Positions 12,090 through 25,000 of a DNA stretch of 64,000 bases are shown piece after piece. Origin of the DNA: Spinacia oleracea (taxonomy: Eukaryota > Streptophyta > Magnoliopsida > Caryophyllales > Amaranthaceae); assembly GCF_020520425.1 (NCBI RefSeq), contig NC_079492.1, positions 103,761,157 to 103,825,156 of the forward strand. The letters run 5' to 3'. Both the position numbers and the translations under genes were made by a program. How positions within the stretch are numbered: position 1 is the stretch's first letter; the number at the start of each line of letters is the position of its first letter. The notes below the pieces were generated by a model. That model had not been told where the DNA came from and made no database searches. It saw nothing but the letters and a program-made list of their open reading frames with translations.

Positions 12090-13200
12090 GTAAAGATGTT
12101 GGTGGGTAGAAGAGGACTGTTTCAAGCTGTTAAAAACTTGAAGAAGGCTTGGAAAATTGGCGACGGTGAACTTGTAAGGGAAACTAGTATGCCTTGGGTT
12201 AATGGTGCAATTCCAAAGGTTGAATCGAATATATTGTTGAGGAATGCTAACAATTGGATGGTGAAGGACTTTATCTCGCCCTCAAAAGTTTGGGACTCAA
12301 GCTAGGTTGGTTAGAGAAAGATTTGAGTGGGAGGATGCGCAATCAATCCTTGCTCTTGACCTCATAAGCATAGACGAGATTTCTTTGAGACTCAAGCTAG
12401 GTTGGTTAGAGAAAGATTTGAGTGGGAGGATGCGCAATCAATCCTTGCTCTTGACCTCATAAGCATAGATGAGATTTCTTGTACTTAAAGAATCATCAAT
12501 CCGGTATTTTCACAATCAACTCAGGTTATGTTTTCCTAACTTCTTATCTCAATGATATGTTCCATAGGGAGGTGGGTATCAATAAACTAATATGGAGACT
12601 TCTAATCCTCCCAAAATGAAAAATGTTTCTTTGGTAGTTGGGTCATAATGTTATCACTCTTAATGATAACCTTATTCATAGGGGGATAGAAGTGATCAAT
12701 GTCTGTGATTACTATGGAATGGAAGGAGAGATTTTGCAACATCTCTTTCGTACTTGTAGCCTTGCAAAGTTAGCTTGGGAGTTATGCCTAATCTCACATT
12801 GCCTAGATAATGATGGTGTCGTTCCCTTTAAAGAATGGTTCCAAAGCTATATCATGTTGTTTCATAACGAGGATGGCCCAACAGTTCCCGTATCGATACC
12901 TTTTGTGGCGATGCTCTGGAGCTTATGGATCACAAGGAATGCAAGGATTTTTAGGAATGAATCGACACATGTTCGAACGGTGTTAACAAACATGAGGAGA
13001 GCAATTGATGAGTGTGAAATTTATAAGAAACCAAAAGCTATAGTCATTGACTACTCGCTAAACTCTCAACAATTGATTAGGTCGCCAGGTTTTCACCATG
13101 TTCATCTGGGAAGTCAATTGACTTCTTTTCCTAACTTTGTTTGCAGGTTGAAGGTTCGTGGGAGAAGAAGACAAAGAAAGTAGGGTTTGGTTGGGCGGCT
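12090..13200 (+). pseudogene. LINE (non-LTR retrotransposon) C-terminal remnant
   Basis: Broken frames resemble the region after the reverse transcriptase of plant L1-type elements: 12096-12305 (VKNLKKAWKIGDG..., the typical ...WRIGDG... segment), a frameshifted middle (RLVRERFEWEDAQ), and 12638-13183 (LQHLFRTCSLAKLAWE and WSLWITRNARIFRNE), which matches the zf-RVT domain found there. Reverse transcriptase and endonuclease parts are absent. A 92-bp segment is tandemly duplicated inside (12294-12385 and 12389-12480). Non-functional; no intact ORF. Confidence 0.75.
12294..12480. repeat. 92-bp tandem duplication in LINE remnant
   Basis: The block gactcaagctaggttggtta... ...gagatttctt occurs at 12294-12385 and again at 12389-12480 with one base difference. 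It breaks the LINE reading frame. Confidence 0.93.
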
Positions 13201-13274
13201 ATGAACAAAAATGATGGAATATGCAAGGATGGGGTTGGAACTTATGACTTGTCTCACTCAACCCTTCACTCATA

Positions 13275-13675
13275 GGCCCTGTTCGGCAAAATTAGCGGTA
13301 GCGGGTAGCGGTTAGCGGTTGAGTAGCGGGTAGCGGTTAAAGTAGCGAGTAGCGGTGAATAGTAGCGGGTAACGGTTAGCTGTCAAAGTAGCGGTAACTA
13401 ATATGAGTGTTCGGTAAAAGTAGCGGTTGATATTATAAAAATAAAAATAAAAGCAAGAATATTATTTAAAACTTTATTATAAATTTGTCAAACGCTACCC
13501 GCTACCTTAAACGCTACTAATTTTAACGTTTGACAAAAGCTACCCAACCGCTACCTCAACCGCTAACCGCTACCTAAATCGCTACTTTACCAAACACTTA
13601 ACAAATTTTACAAGTAGCGTCTTGACTAGGTCAAAACGCTACCCGCTACCTCAAACGCTACCGGCGAACACGCCC
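13275..13675. mobile_element. Foldback MITE rich in tagcgg repeats
   Basis: The left end (ggccctgttcggc) and right end (gcgaacacgccc) are imperfect inverted repeats. The interior consists of tagcgggtagcggttagcgg arrays on the left and their complements (ctacccgctacc) on the right, so the element can fold on itself. The flanks share ATA (13272-13274 and 13676-13678). The terminal CCCTGTTCGG-type sequence recalls hAT MITEs, but no 8-bp TSD is present. Confidence 0.7.
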
Positions 13676-15128
13676 ATAAGCTAGAGCATGCTTGGAAGGT
13701 ATTCGATGGTGCAAGGAACAACAAAAGGAGGAAATGTTAATTTATACGGAGTCGATGAACCAAAATTTAAGTCTAGCAACAACAAGAGAAAAAGAGGTCT
13801 CGATATTTTGACAATTAAGAGGCAATTAAAGATGTAGTTGTTGCTTTCAAAACATGTATCGTCGTCAAGGTGGATCGTCATCAAGTACACCGGGCGCATG
13901 AAATAGCGAATTTGTGCAGGGCACTTTGCTTTCTTTCAATATATCTGTGTCTTAGTTTTTGTTTGTGTTAAGCTATTGTCAAAAAAAGAAGTTTATTTCA
14001 GACAAAATAAGTTTTTTCCAGATAAAATAAGTCAACATAAGTTTAGTTAAATTCAAACAAATAAGTCGAATAGAATGGAGCCTTAGAGACGCCTTTTAAT
14101 ATATAGTACGGTGTACTAATTTTCTATGCACGCGATGCGTGCTTGTAATTTAAAAATACACACTATAATACTTTTTTGGTTAATACTTTTTACACTTTTT
14201 ATTTTCTTCATTTAATATTTTTGGGATTTTAGTAATTATCTTTTAAATTACTTCCTTTTTATATTGTAATATAAAATGTTTTGTGTTTAATTTATTTTTA
14301 TTTTTTAAATTTTAGTAGATGCTCTCGGACGTTCCTTTATTTAATACAGATAGATAAATATTTTTTAACACCTGATGGTTGAAATTGAGGCTTTATATAT
14401 TATAAAACTTAGATTCAAATTCCCCCCTCATTAATTTGTATAAATTTTACTTTTGAAGGATCATTAATTTGTATATTTCTCATTTAGAAAAAAATAAAAT
14501 CGAAAGGGGAGAAATTTTTAGATTATTTAAAACAAAAATAAAAAGAAAAAGAAAAATAAATTCAACTACACCGAAAAAAGAAAATGGCTTTTTCGAGAAT
14601 AGATGACAATAGAAAGGGTAAAAAGTTGACCTAAAAGCAAAACATATTGAAATTATTTCCGACGAATGAGATCTTAGCATTTCAATTACAGCCAAAACCA
14701 CCCTTTCGTTTTCTTCTCCTTCTTCTTTCCCTTTTCCCCTCCATCTCCTCTGCAACTAGAGAGAGAAAACCTCCCCAAAATTAAAATTTAGAGAGAGAAA
14801 ATCAACCCACACCTTCATTAATCTAATGTTTTCTTAACTATCCACTTTTTTAATTTTTCAATTAATAAACACCCTAATCGAACCCCACCCCCAAAAGTGG
14901 TATTTTCAATTTAAATTCAAATTCAACTATTATTTAATATTTTTTTTTTGTTTTGTTTTTGGAAAAAAAATACAACATTGCTAAAGCCATAAGCACCTTC
15001 AAACTTCAGCAATTTGCATAAAAATTTATACCCTTTCCCCTTTTTCTCTCAGGGAAACCTAAAGTTTGCAATTTAATTTTGGGGTTTTCATTGAAACTTT
15101 TCGAAACGGGGAAACGTGAGAAAGATCG
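13676..15128. other. Intergenic DNA upstream of PP1
   Basis: AT-rich DNA with no gene. A hairpin gcacgcgatgcgtgc near 14130 looks like a worn Helitron end. From about 14690 the sequence becomes pyrimidine/purine-rich (ccttctccttcttctttccc, gagagagaaaac repeats), plausible promoter and 5' UTR of the phosphatase gene starting at 15129. Confidence 0.5.
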
Positions 15129-17302
15129 ATGGAACCGGCGGTGTTGGACGACATAATAAACAGGCTATTGGACTTTCGAAACGCCAGGCCTGGTGCTGCA
15201 AGACAGGTTCAGCTTTCTGAGTCTGAGATCCGCCAACTTTGCACGGCTGCCAAAGATATCTTCTTGCAACAACCTAATCTTTTGGAGCTTGAAGCCCCCA
15301 TCAAGATCTGCGGTAATCTATTTTTTTTTTACCCGTTTGATTTTTTTTCAGCCCTTTTTCTGCCTTGCTCAATTTGTAAAAATACGTTTGTTTCTGTTGG
15401 CGTTTTTTAATTATTTTTGTGTGTTTTTATCATGTTTTAGAATAATATATTTAGGGATTATGAGGGGAAATGCGGAATGATTGAGTAAAAAGAGTTTTGA
15501 TTGCTTTGTTTTTGAGGGTTGTTGGATTTGTTTCGAGCTCATTGTAATTGGATTATATGAGGGTTATGATTGATGTAAATATTATTATATAATGATGAAT
15601 TAGGAGGGTGTGCTTATTTTTTTGGGGGGTGGGGAGGGGTAACCATATGATTATGATGTAACACATTGTACGATTGGTTCATAATTTTTGATAGGCATTA
15701 ATCTTTACACTTTAGCTTTGACAGAAAGAGGAAGCGGAATCATTTATGTTAGTTGGTGTGTAGTTCACTTGTTTGTAAAGCAAAATGGTTATTGATTACC
15801 TTGGTTATTCTTCGTTTGTTATAAGATTGGCAAAAGTATATTGCCGATTGGATTATCGTAGCGCTTAACTTCTGGTTGGCATAGTGGTGGTTCCTAGTGA
15901 GTGCTATAGGCCTTTTGTTTTATAGCTTCAGGGGAGATGTATATGTGATCTTTTTTATGTTTGACGTGGGTATTTGTAATAGAATTCGGACAATAAAAGA
16001 AATAAATGGTTGTTTGAGTGGGAGAACTTTCTGTCAAAGCAGGAGAAATAAGAACGATATTGTAATTGTATGTTTATAAGGCCTATTTTAATTTGTTCCT
16101 TCTTTTCAACCATTGCTAGCATGGGAAGAGTATTCAATTTTAAAATGCCTTGTTTTAGTTGCTGCAATAGAGGAATCTATTTCTAGTTGAAGATGTTGTA
16201 CCTGATTCTTTTAACATTACTGCCTCTAGCTGTTAGGAGATTATAGCCTCGTGTTGTTGTGATATATGTACCGTGTAAAGCACGGGAAATAACTGCTTGA
16301 TTTCACAATCAATTGTAGCACACCTTCTGTTGCTAGTTTTGCTCAGTATTTTTTATTTTTTTTGTGCCAGCATCTTATTATAGCTTCAATGTTATGTATG
16401 TTTCTTCTCTTGTGTGTGCCGTGCTGCTTGAGATGGATGATATCTGTTTCAAATAGTCTTAAGATTTGACTGAAAAAGTATTTTCTGTGATTGCAGGTGA
16501 TATCCATGGGCAATATGGTGACCTCTTGAGACTTTTTGAATACGGGGGTTTTCCTCCTGAAGCTAACTACTTATTTCTAGGGGACTATGTTGACCGGGGC
16601 AAGCAGAGTTTAGAAACAATTTGCCTTATGCTTTCTTACAAAATTAAATATCCAGAAAATTTCTTCCTTTTACGAGGGAACCATGAATGTGCTTCCATTA
16701 ACAGGATTTATGGATTTTATGACGAATGTAAACGCCGGTTTAATGTGAGACTTTGGAAGACATTTACTGATTGTTTTAATTGTCTACCTGTGGCTGCTGT
16801 TATAGATGACAAAATATTGTGCATGCACGGTGGTCTCTCTCCTGATTTGACTAACGTGGATCAAATAAAAAGTTTATCTCGGCCAACTGATGTACCAGAA
16901 TCAGGTTTATTATGTGATTTATTGTGGTCAGACCCTTCTAGAGAGGTTAAAGGTTGGGGTATGAATGATCGGGGAGTCTCTTACACCTTCGGTGCTGATA
17001 AAGTGGCCGAATTCTTAATGAAGAATGACATGGACCTAATTTGCCGTGCACATCAGGTTATATATGTTTCCATTGCTTCATTTTTATTTTTCCTCTTCAA
17101 CTTTTTAGCTCATCATTATGATTTTGTTCAGGTTGTTGAGGATGGATATGAATTTTTTGCTGATAGACAACTTGTTACTATATTCTCTGCTCCCAATTAC
17201 TGCGGTGAATTTGATAATGCTGGTGCAATGATGAGTGTTGATGAGAGTTTGATGTGTTCGTTTCAAATCTTGAAGCCGTCTGAGAGAAGAAGATTTCTTT
17301 GA
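15129..17302 (+). CDS. TOPP: Serine/threonine phosphatase PP1 catalytic subunit (TOPP)
   Basis: Exons 15129-15312, 16497-17056 and 17132-17302 (GT-AG introns, phases 1 and 0) encode 304 aa. PP1 removes phosphate from Ser/Thr with a two-metal centre and gets its specificity from regulatory subunits in nucleus and cytoplasm. Catalytic motifs are complete: GDIHG (62-66), GDYVDRG (90-96), RGNHE (121-125), the HGG of MHGGLSPD, the RAHQ histidine at 247, and SAPNYCGEF (267-275). The first exon holds the N-terminal helical part (ESEIRQLC). The C-terminus is short, ending [11 protein letters not shown], without the longer tail of animal PP1; this is common in plant TOPPs. Splice junctions fall in the expected places. 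The exact TOPP paralogue cannot be named. The upstream ATG at 15129 is the first in frame after a purine-rich leader. Confidence 0.96.
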
Positions 17303-20020
17303 TCAAAGTTTTGATGATGTAGTCGTCATTCTTTGTTCAGGTTGGTGGTCTCATGATCTTCAGTTTTTCACTATTTTCCCTGTGATGCTAGAAAGTATAG
17401 GCAATTCCTGTTTGTGAAGTTTGATGTTTATGCCGTTTATTGAGAACTTTGATTTTTTTTTTCTTCTTTTTTTTGTAAACCTTTGTTGGGCTGTGGTTTA
17501 TTCACCCTAGTGTTTTACAGCTTCCCCAATATAGATACACTTCCTTAGTCTTGTATATGCAAAGAAGTAAGATTTCACAACCACTTCTGTGATTAATTTG
17601 CCACTTCAATAGGCTCTTTAGTTCTTTCTCCTTTAAGGCACATTGTGGTGTGCAGCATTTTAGTGGAGGAGTGATTTTTTAACTTTCTTTTGATAGCCTA
17701 ACTTTGTGCTGCAGTTTAAAGTTTACAGGTTACATTATTTTCAAGCACATTCTTTTACGCGTCTTGTCGATGAAATTTGTGATTGGAATTGGAAACGAGG
17801 CGTGGTGTACTGCTTCCGTGATTTGTCATAATATAGGCAATAATTACTTGTTTCATTTCTCCTCCACTTTCCCACACCTCCTCCCACATTATATAAAAGG
17901 AAAACAGCTAGAAGATGCTTTGTATCTTTGTTCATTCATGCCCTAGTGACATCAAAAGTACTATTTTACTGTTTTAACTCTGTCATCTAATATCTCCCTC
18001 TGAAATCAGTGTAATCTGTTTTTCCTCCACCCAAATGTTCCTTCTTAGTAATCTCAATCATAGAGGCTTGGGAGTGTAAATCTTGCAGCTGTGTTGAATA
18101 AAGGCTTGATGATAGATTTTTATTGGTCTGTCTGCTATGATTTTGGAAACGGTACAAGTCAGGTGTTTTGTAGAGTTGAGTGGATATTGATACATGCCAT
18201 ATGAATGATTTATAAGGAAGTTGAGATTATAGGTAGAATTTGACTGGTAATGTGGTACGTCAAAACAATCATCTTAAATGCCCCTCATCTGCCAAATGTT
18301 CTAGTCAAGAACTGTAGTTAAGCTATGCTTCGTATATTTCAGTAGTTGAAATATTGAATATTTTTTTTTGGGAAATGTGCATCTGAGTTGCTTCATGCTT
18401 ACAATGTGGAATGTCACTCAAACAGAGTACTTAAGAATTCAGAACAGACACGGGCATAGATTACCCATAGAAGTAATTGAATCTCCAGTGCACCTTTTAC
18501 TTTCTTCTGTGACCTTTTCCTGTTCTTCTTGGGGAAAGTTGCAGGAGTTTGGTTAGGATACTTTTTTTCAAGCTATTAATTGAATATGTATTCTCCAAGG
18601 ATGATTAGTTTCTTGCTGTCACTTGGTGAATTCAGTGAGTTTTGTTTACGCTAAGTTTGCTTTAGATAGAAGCAATCATCATGTGAAAGTGTGAATTATC
18701 ATTAACTTTGCAGCTGCATTTGGCTGTAAGTGCATTTACTCCCTACTCTGATGCACTCAATGACACTCCCCTACAAAATACTCGGTATAGATATTATCAA
18801 GGGATAATTTTAAAGTATTACTGGGTAGGTAACGTATGAAAACCTAGAGCTCTTTTGTTTTTGATATAGGTGGTGAAACACTTAGTTGGAAGTTATGGAT
18901 CTATTATTATAGATATCTCTTTTTCACCTAAATGCATGCCTAGGTGCCAAATTGCCTTGACGTTTTTGGTAGGGTAGATGTTTATACTATAAATTTGTCC
19001 AGAAACACTTCTGCTATGGACTATGGTATTGCTTTGAAGACAGCCTATGACTTGAAATACCTAACGAGAGTTGTGATGTTTGTTTTGCAGATACCTCATA
19101 TTTCTTGCTGTTATTATTATTATTATTTCGGGAGATTAAATGAGTTTAGGCCACACAGTTGCTTTCTTCAAGGCTGAGAGAGCTGGGGTGTCATCCTGCA
19201 TAATCTTTGAAGACAAGAAATTTGAATGTAGTTGGAAAGTAATGTGATTGAACATGGAGTTTGGAGGCAATGGACAGATTTGTGGGCAATCAGAATTGTC
19301 CCTAATTATGTTATTTTTTTCCCTTAAATTTTTGTATTTTTACTTTAAAACTTTTTTGGGTAAACGAAATTCTCATTGGATAGCATGGTGCTGGTGTATA
19401 TACAATTGGTCTTTTAATTGACCATTCACTCTGTGCATTGTTGACACCAATCACAATCTATGTTTGTACCACTGTCCTGATCTTGCTCTCTGCTGGTTAT
19501 GTTATGTTGCTATTTGAAGGTTTCATCTTGCATTCCTGTATAACAATCCTGCATTGCTGAGACTTGTTCATGTGGTGTTGGTGATCAAAATAAACTAGTG
19601 TTTCAGATTCAAGACACACCTCCATGGCTCCATCCCAATATTAAATCGGTTGAATTCAACAACACGCCTGGGGTCTGGCTTTTCCCCTTTGTCGATTTAG
19701 GTTAAGGTGTTTCTAATAAAATATGCGTGTCATGTATAACAACATGCTACGTCATCTGATGATCAAGTAATATATGTTACATATAACATACATCAAAAAT
19801 TTACAGTAATAAGATTCGAACATGGGATCTATCAAGTGAGAAGTTAATATCTTACCATCTTAGTCAACCGTTAGATATAATCTTTATTGCACGTAAATAT
19901 ATATAACTTGGAACGTCCAAGCGTATAATATACACCAAACTTTTTACATAATGCATAACACATACTTCTTATTGCGCATAAATGCATAACTTGGAAGTAT
20001 TATGATGTTTAAAGTAGAAA
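17303..20020. other. PP1 3' UTR and downstream DNA
   Basis: About 2.7 kb without a recognisable gene. The first few hundred bases are T-rich and UTR-like. Several short frames (17704-17946, 18368-18556, 18944-19177) lack protein likeness. From about 19650 the sequence looks repeat-derived and leads into the Helitron-like end at 20021-20051. Confidence 0.45.
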
Positions 20021-20051
20021 CCCGGGGCATTGCCCGGGCACCAAACACTAG
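20021..20051 (+). mobile_element. Helitron-like 3' terminus
   Basis: A perfect 6-bp stem hairpin (cccggg-gcattg-cccggg, 20021-20038) is followed after 9 nt by CTAG (20048-20051) and a T. This is a textbook Helitron 3' end. The 5' TC end was not found; the body probably covers part of 19.6-20.0 kb. Confidence 0.65.
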
Positions 20052-20296
20052 TTTGTTCTTTAAAATGTGCAGTTTTGACACATGTTTGATTTTAGCACAT
20101 TTATACCCTTCCTTTTACTGATTTTTGTTATTTACATGATTAAGATTAAATATAATCATGTGAGATCTTGTTAAACTCGCATTGCTAAATATTTTCAAAA
20201 TATCAACTGTTTTTTTTAAAAAAAATCTTTTACATAATTAAAGCTATTAATGATAAAAAAAATTGTGCATCAACAAACAGACTAAGAATATGCGGC

Positions 20297-20548
20297 AACT
20301 TTTGTGTAAGACTGCCTTACCGGAAAGACCACTTTGGTTGCTTAACTAATTGGTTCTATTTCTTAACTAATTGGTTACATTGCTTAATTAATTGATTTAA
20401 TTGCTTAACTAATTAATTCCTTTGCTTAACTAATTGGTTTCAGTGCTTAACTAATTAGTCCAAATGCTTAACTAATTGGTTAAATTGCTTAACTTATATG
20501 ATACCAAGGTGGTCTTTTGGGTAAGACCGCCTTATAGAAAAGTTTGTA
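20297..20548. mobile_element. Foldback element with internal 21-bp tandem repeats
   Basis: Inverted ends: taagactgccttac...aaagaccactttgg on the left against ccaaggtggtctttt...gtaagaccgcctta on the right. Between them about seven copies of a 21-22 bp unit (cttaactaattggttNNNttg) stand in tandem (20338-20500). The 5' neighbour (20080-20290) contains a worn copy of the mariner MITE interior. Confidence 0.7.
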
Positions 20549-20755
20549 AAGAATATGTCAACTAAATAAGAATAAAAGAATTATATTCTACATAATCTCA
20601 AATTGGCTATTGTAGACTTTAAACACTTATCATCAGATTCAAAACAAAATGTTTTTTTTTCTAGTTCAAATGACGAAGGCCCCAAAAGAAAAAGCAGAAC
20701 AAACTAAAAGAAGAACCCTAGCATCTTCCTCTAAAATAATTAAGTCTTAATGGAG

Positions 20756-21034
20756 GGTTCTCTAATATGTAGAGACAATCAACTTGGATGACGCCCTGAT
20801 TAGCAAATCAAGCCGCCACCCGATTACCTTCCTGATACAGGTGAGCGACTGTAACTTCTCAGTTTTCTCTGTTAGCTTCAAACGACAATAATTGAAATTA
20901 CAGACACAATTAACACTCTCTAAATCGGCGTCCCTGAGAATTTGGACGCCAAGGCTATCAAAATGTATTTCTAATTTGGGGATTTGAAGATTTCTAGCTA
21001 CCTCCAAATCATTAACATATAAATCGATGGGCAT
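20756..21034 (-). pseudogene. RNase H domain remnant of a LINE-type element
   Basis: On the minus strand the text LARNLQIPKLEIHFDSLGV-like, then ILRDADLES, then after a frameshift VTVAHLYQEGNRVAA, then a stop and FANQGVIQVDCLY, follows the plant RVT_3/RNase H domain attached to non-LTR elements. At least one frameshift and one stop break it. No other domain was recognised upstream to 21340. Confidence 0.65.
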
Positions 21035-21373
21035 ATTTTATTGTGAAATAAGTGACACTGATATCGGATCCATAATTACCAAAATATAAACTGAAGCAAA
21101 ATTGATCCAACCCGATAATAATGACCGGAAATGTGACGAACCTAAACGAGTAAAACGTAAACGTAGCACAACAACATTATTGGAAACTTCCTGCCAATTA
21201 GGATTGACATAAATAGTTAAGGGATTCTCGATATTTAACCAAGGTCTCGAATTCGAGCATTCGGTGTAGAAAAAACAAGGAAAATCCTCGCAGTAGAAAA
21301 AAAAAAATATTGGAAACTTCCTACTTCGTATAAACACAAGTAGGAGTAAGATTTATGGTAAACATTACAAAAA

Positions 21374-21930
21374 GGCAAATTTGCCAAAAAGGACCTTTTA
21401 TAACTCAAATTTTGCGAGAAAGGACCTTATATAATTTTTTTTGTGAAAACACACCTTAAAGTAATTTTTTTTGCGAGAAAGGACCTAAGGAATGTATCCG
21501 GCATTGACTGAGCTTTTCCGGCCATTAACTTGCACGTGAGCAGCACGTGTGGCTTACGTTGGCTAAAGACAATGATTTTCCTGACTCTTGAATTTTCAAA
21601 CTTGATTTTATTTCGGTTTTTCTTTTCAACTTTAGGTTTTAAAGCTTAGAATTTTGGAGGAAAATTGGGTGTGATTAGCAAAATAATGCCACATGTGCTT
21701 CTCACGTGCAAGTCAATGGCCGGAAAAAACTCAGTCAATGCCGGAAATTTACTCTTGGTTGTCTTTCGCAAAAAAAATTACATTAATGTGTGATTTCACA
21801 AAAAAAAAATTATATAAGATCCTTTCTCGCAAAAAAATTTACATTAAGGTGTTATTTCACAAAAAAAAAATATATAAGGTCCTTTCTCGCAAAATTTGGA
21901 TTATAAAAGGTCATTTTTAACAAATTTGCC
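21374..21930. mobile_element. Long-TIR foldback element upstream of RPB7
   Basis: Arms of roughly 180 bp are inverted copies: left ggcaaatttgccaaaaagga ... tttgcgagaaaggacc ... aatgccgg-type text, right its complement ending caaatttgcc at 21930. Within each arm the tttctcgcaaaa / aaaggacct unit is itself repeated. The centre (about 21545-21690) is unique. No 9-bp or 8-bp TSD was seen, so Mutator-like versus other foldback class is open. It ends about 150 bp before the RPB7 start codon. Confidence 0.8.
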
Positions 21931-22082
21931 GAGGAGTAGTACTTTTCTCTCTCCTCACTTTATATTCTGAGGCTCTCCCCAAATTCACTGCAGTCCTTAA
22001 AAACAACAATATTCCTTTCACCCTCCACTCCTCGACGCCGTAGACCACCTGCCGCCACTCTCCTCCGCCATCTCCGGCAAAG

Positions 22083-25000
22083 ATGTTTTTCCATATTATA
22101 CTGGAGAGGAACATGCAGCTTCACCCTCGCCATTTTGGCCCACGTCTCCGGGATAAACTCGTTTCTAAGCTCATGAAAGATGTTGAGGGAACCTGCAGGT
22201 TTGTTACTAATCAAAACCCTAATTTTTAAATTCAACTTTTTATTTATCCAATTACGCATTATAATTGAAATTAACTCAACTGCGTATTCTTGGGTTGCTC
22301 AATTTTTGATTTTTTAGCGGGCGCCATGGATTTGTGGTGGCAATCATGGGAATTGAGCATGTTGGCAAGGGGTTGATTAGAGATGGAACTGGGTTCGTCA
22401 CTTTCCCTGTCAAGTATAAATGTGTTGTATTTCGGCCTTTTAAAGGCGAGATTCTTGAGGCTGTTGTTACCATGGTTAATAAGGTATTATATCCTTCTAA
22501 ACCCCTTCGTTAAATTGAACCTCGGTTGATTAGTTTTTAACTTTTTCTTTGTGATTGTTGGAAATTGGCAGATGGGTTTCTTTGCTGAGGCTGGCCCTGT
22601 TCAGGTGTTTGTGTCTAATCATGTGAGTCTCCTTTGATTTTGTAGTTTCGGAGTTTATGCTTATGTGTTTGTAATAGCTTCAATTTTTGCATCTGTTTGA
22701 TCTTAATTTGTGTGTTCAAAGAGATTTTAGATTGGTTTTAGTTACTTATGATTTGAATGCTTCCATCATATTGTAGCTGATACCGGATGATATGGAGTTC
22801 CAATCTGCTGATACACCAAATTATACAACTTCAGATAATTCAGTAGGTTCTCTTGAGTCCAAGATGTTCATTTAATTTTCAGTTTCATTGTGCGGAAGTT
22901 TGATATTTTTTTTGACAGGTCAAAATTCAAAAAGACAGTGAGGTGCGGCTCAAGATTATCGGGACTAGGGTGGATGCAACAGAAATTGTATGCCTTCCCT
23001 TTTTCTTTCATACTAAATTGCATATTCAGTTGTTATTTTGGTTTGCCACTTGCTGATATTTGGATGTATTTTCTCCGATTCATATCTACTGCTTGCACTG
23101 GTTTTTTTCTTAGGAAAATTGATTTTATTTATTTATTTATTTATTGATTTACTAGTGAGTTTGTTCTATGCTTGAATGAATTTTGCTTATTAAAAGTAAA
23201 CTTCAATGGTTAAAAGGTGCTTTTTGCTGGAATTGATCTTCATAATTGGAAGAGAACAAAGGCTCCCTATTTTCTCTTAGCTGTTAATTGGAATTTTGGG
23301 GAAGTTGGAGTTGATTGGGGTTCCGGAATTATGGGGAAATGGAGTTGAATGGGCTTCTTAATTTTGGAGTTGAATGGGCTTCTTAATTTTGGAGTTGAAT
23401 GGGGTTCCGGACTTAGTTTCCACACATCCTAATTGTCTGGAAATTGTGTTCCCTTGTTTATCCAACTCTATGTTTCAGTTTCTAATTTCTGATTCCATAC
23501 AACATACTATAATGTACTACCAAAATTTCACAGGCACCAAAATAAGATAAGTGCATCATGTAAATCAGGATAAAAGAACAACTAGATAGTTAAGGCCTCT
23601 ATGCAATAAAGGGCTACAATTCTTATATTATGCAATAGACTTTCTTGAAAAGTTAACTCAGCAGCTGAAGTTTTAGATCTTAGTTTTAGAAACATCATAG
23701 CATTGATGCCATCAAAAGTGGACATCTGACAAGACGGAAAAGCGGGTAGAATTTGAAGCACAAATAGCTGTCTGTGTATAATATCTCAGATTATGAACTC
23801 GGTGAACAACATGTAGAAAACATCAAGCAACTTAAATCTCCCAGTGTGAGGCCACACCCACTGACCCACAGCCTCTTGATAAGCAGATGTCAGATTAGAA
23901 TTTTCCTCAAAAAGCTTCTCTATCTCTGAAGATTGTGAATCAATCTGCAAAAACATAATCTAACTTGAGCGAAGGGGAAGAAAATAATATTGCATTTAGG
24001 AAAAAGAAGAGGATAGGGGTAAAAGAAGGATTATGTTCTATATTAATAAGGCAAGAAAGCTTTCCAGCCAAAAATAACGAGGCAAGAGAGGTTACCTCTA
24101 GCAGAATCTTCTGCCTCTCCCTTCTGATCTCTCAAGGTAATGATCCTCGAATTTCTCCTTGTCTTGCTACAAGATTTCGAAAAAGTAACAAACTGTGTAA
24201 ATTAGTGATCAACATTTCAGCAGCATTTGAAAGACCATATTCATCTAGAAGGGATTTCACTGAAGCAAAGAAAGAGAAGTCCACAGAGATGTGTTGACTG
24301 AACCATTAAACTAGTAGAATGTACATGACTCTTTTGATCCCGTGTATCAATTCCATGTCAAATTATTACACGGTTTAATTCTTTAGTCAAAACTGGAATA
24401 AAATTCCAAGACTTGACTAATTTTTCATTTCAAATCCATTTTTAGAGTCTGCTGAAAGATCCTGCCTTAAAGGAATGACTAAGCTTTAACTCAATATGTT
24501 AACCTGAAAAGTGAAATATAATGTACAGCAATCACAGATTGCTTTGTACACACAAATACAAGGAAAAATGTGTTGGGAATCAATATGAAGAGGAATCTGG
24601 CTGACCAAGGTATATGTCTTCGATGATGTTTTCTCTGCAGCATCTTCTGCAACAAATACAAACAAAAATATTAAGAAAACAAGTTCACTAGATGATGTCA
24701 GAAATAATTTAAAAAAGGAATCTGTAGATCCCTAGCTCCCAATTAAAACTTGGATACAAAACCATTGACTGCTCCCATTGAAAGAAAAAAGAAAGGTCCC
24801 TGTCAAGCTTTTCCCAAATTACCAACATTCATAAATTGATGGAAACATGGCAACAAGTCATTAAAGGGGCGTTTGGTTCAATTGGGGTAAAGGGAATGAA
24901 GTCAACAAAGGGAATGGAAGGGAAAAGAAATAAAAACCCTTTGGTATCTACTGCTTGCACTGGTTTTTCCTTAGGAAAATTGATTTTATTTATTTATTGA

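Noticed and set aside
14125..14150. Helitron 3' end (gcacgcatcgcgtgc on minus strand)
   Set aside because: The hairpin is good but the terminus reads TTAG instead of CTAG, so support is weak.
23965..24297. 110-aa plus-strand frame in the RPB7 intron
   Set aside because: Shadow of the minus-strand exon-like text; composition Lys/Ser-rich without likeness to a family.
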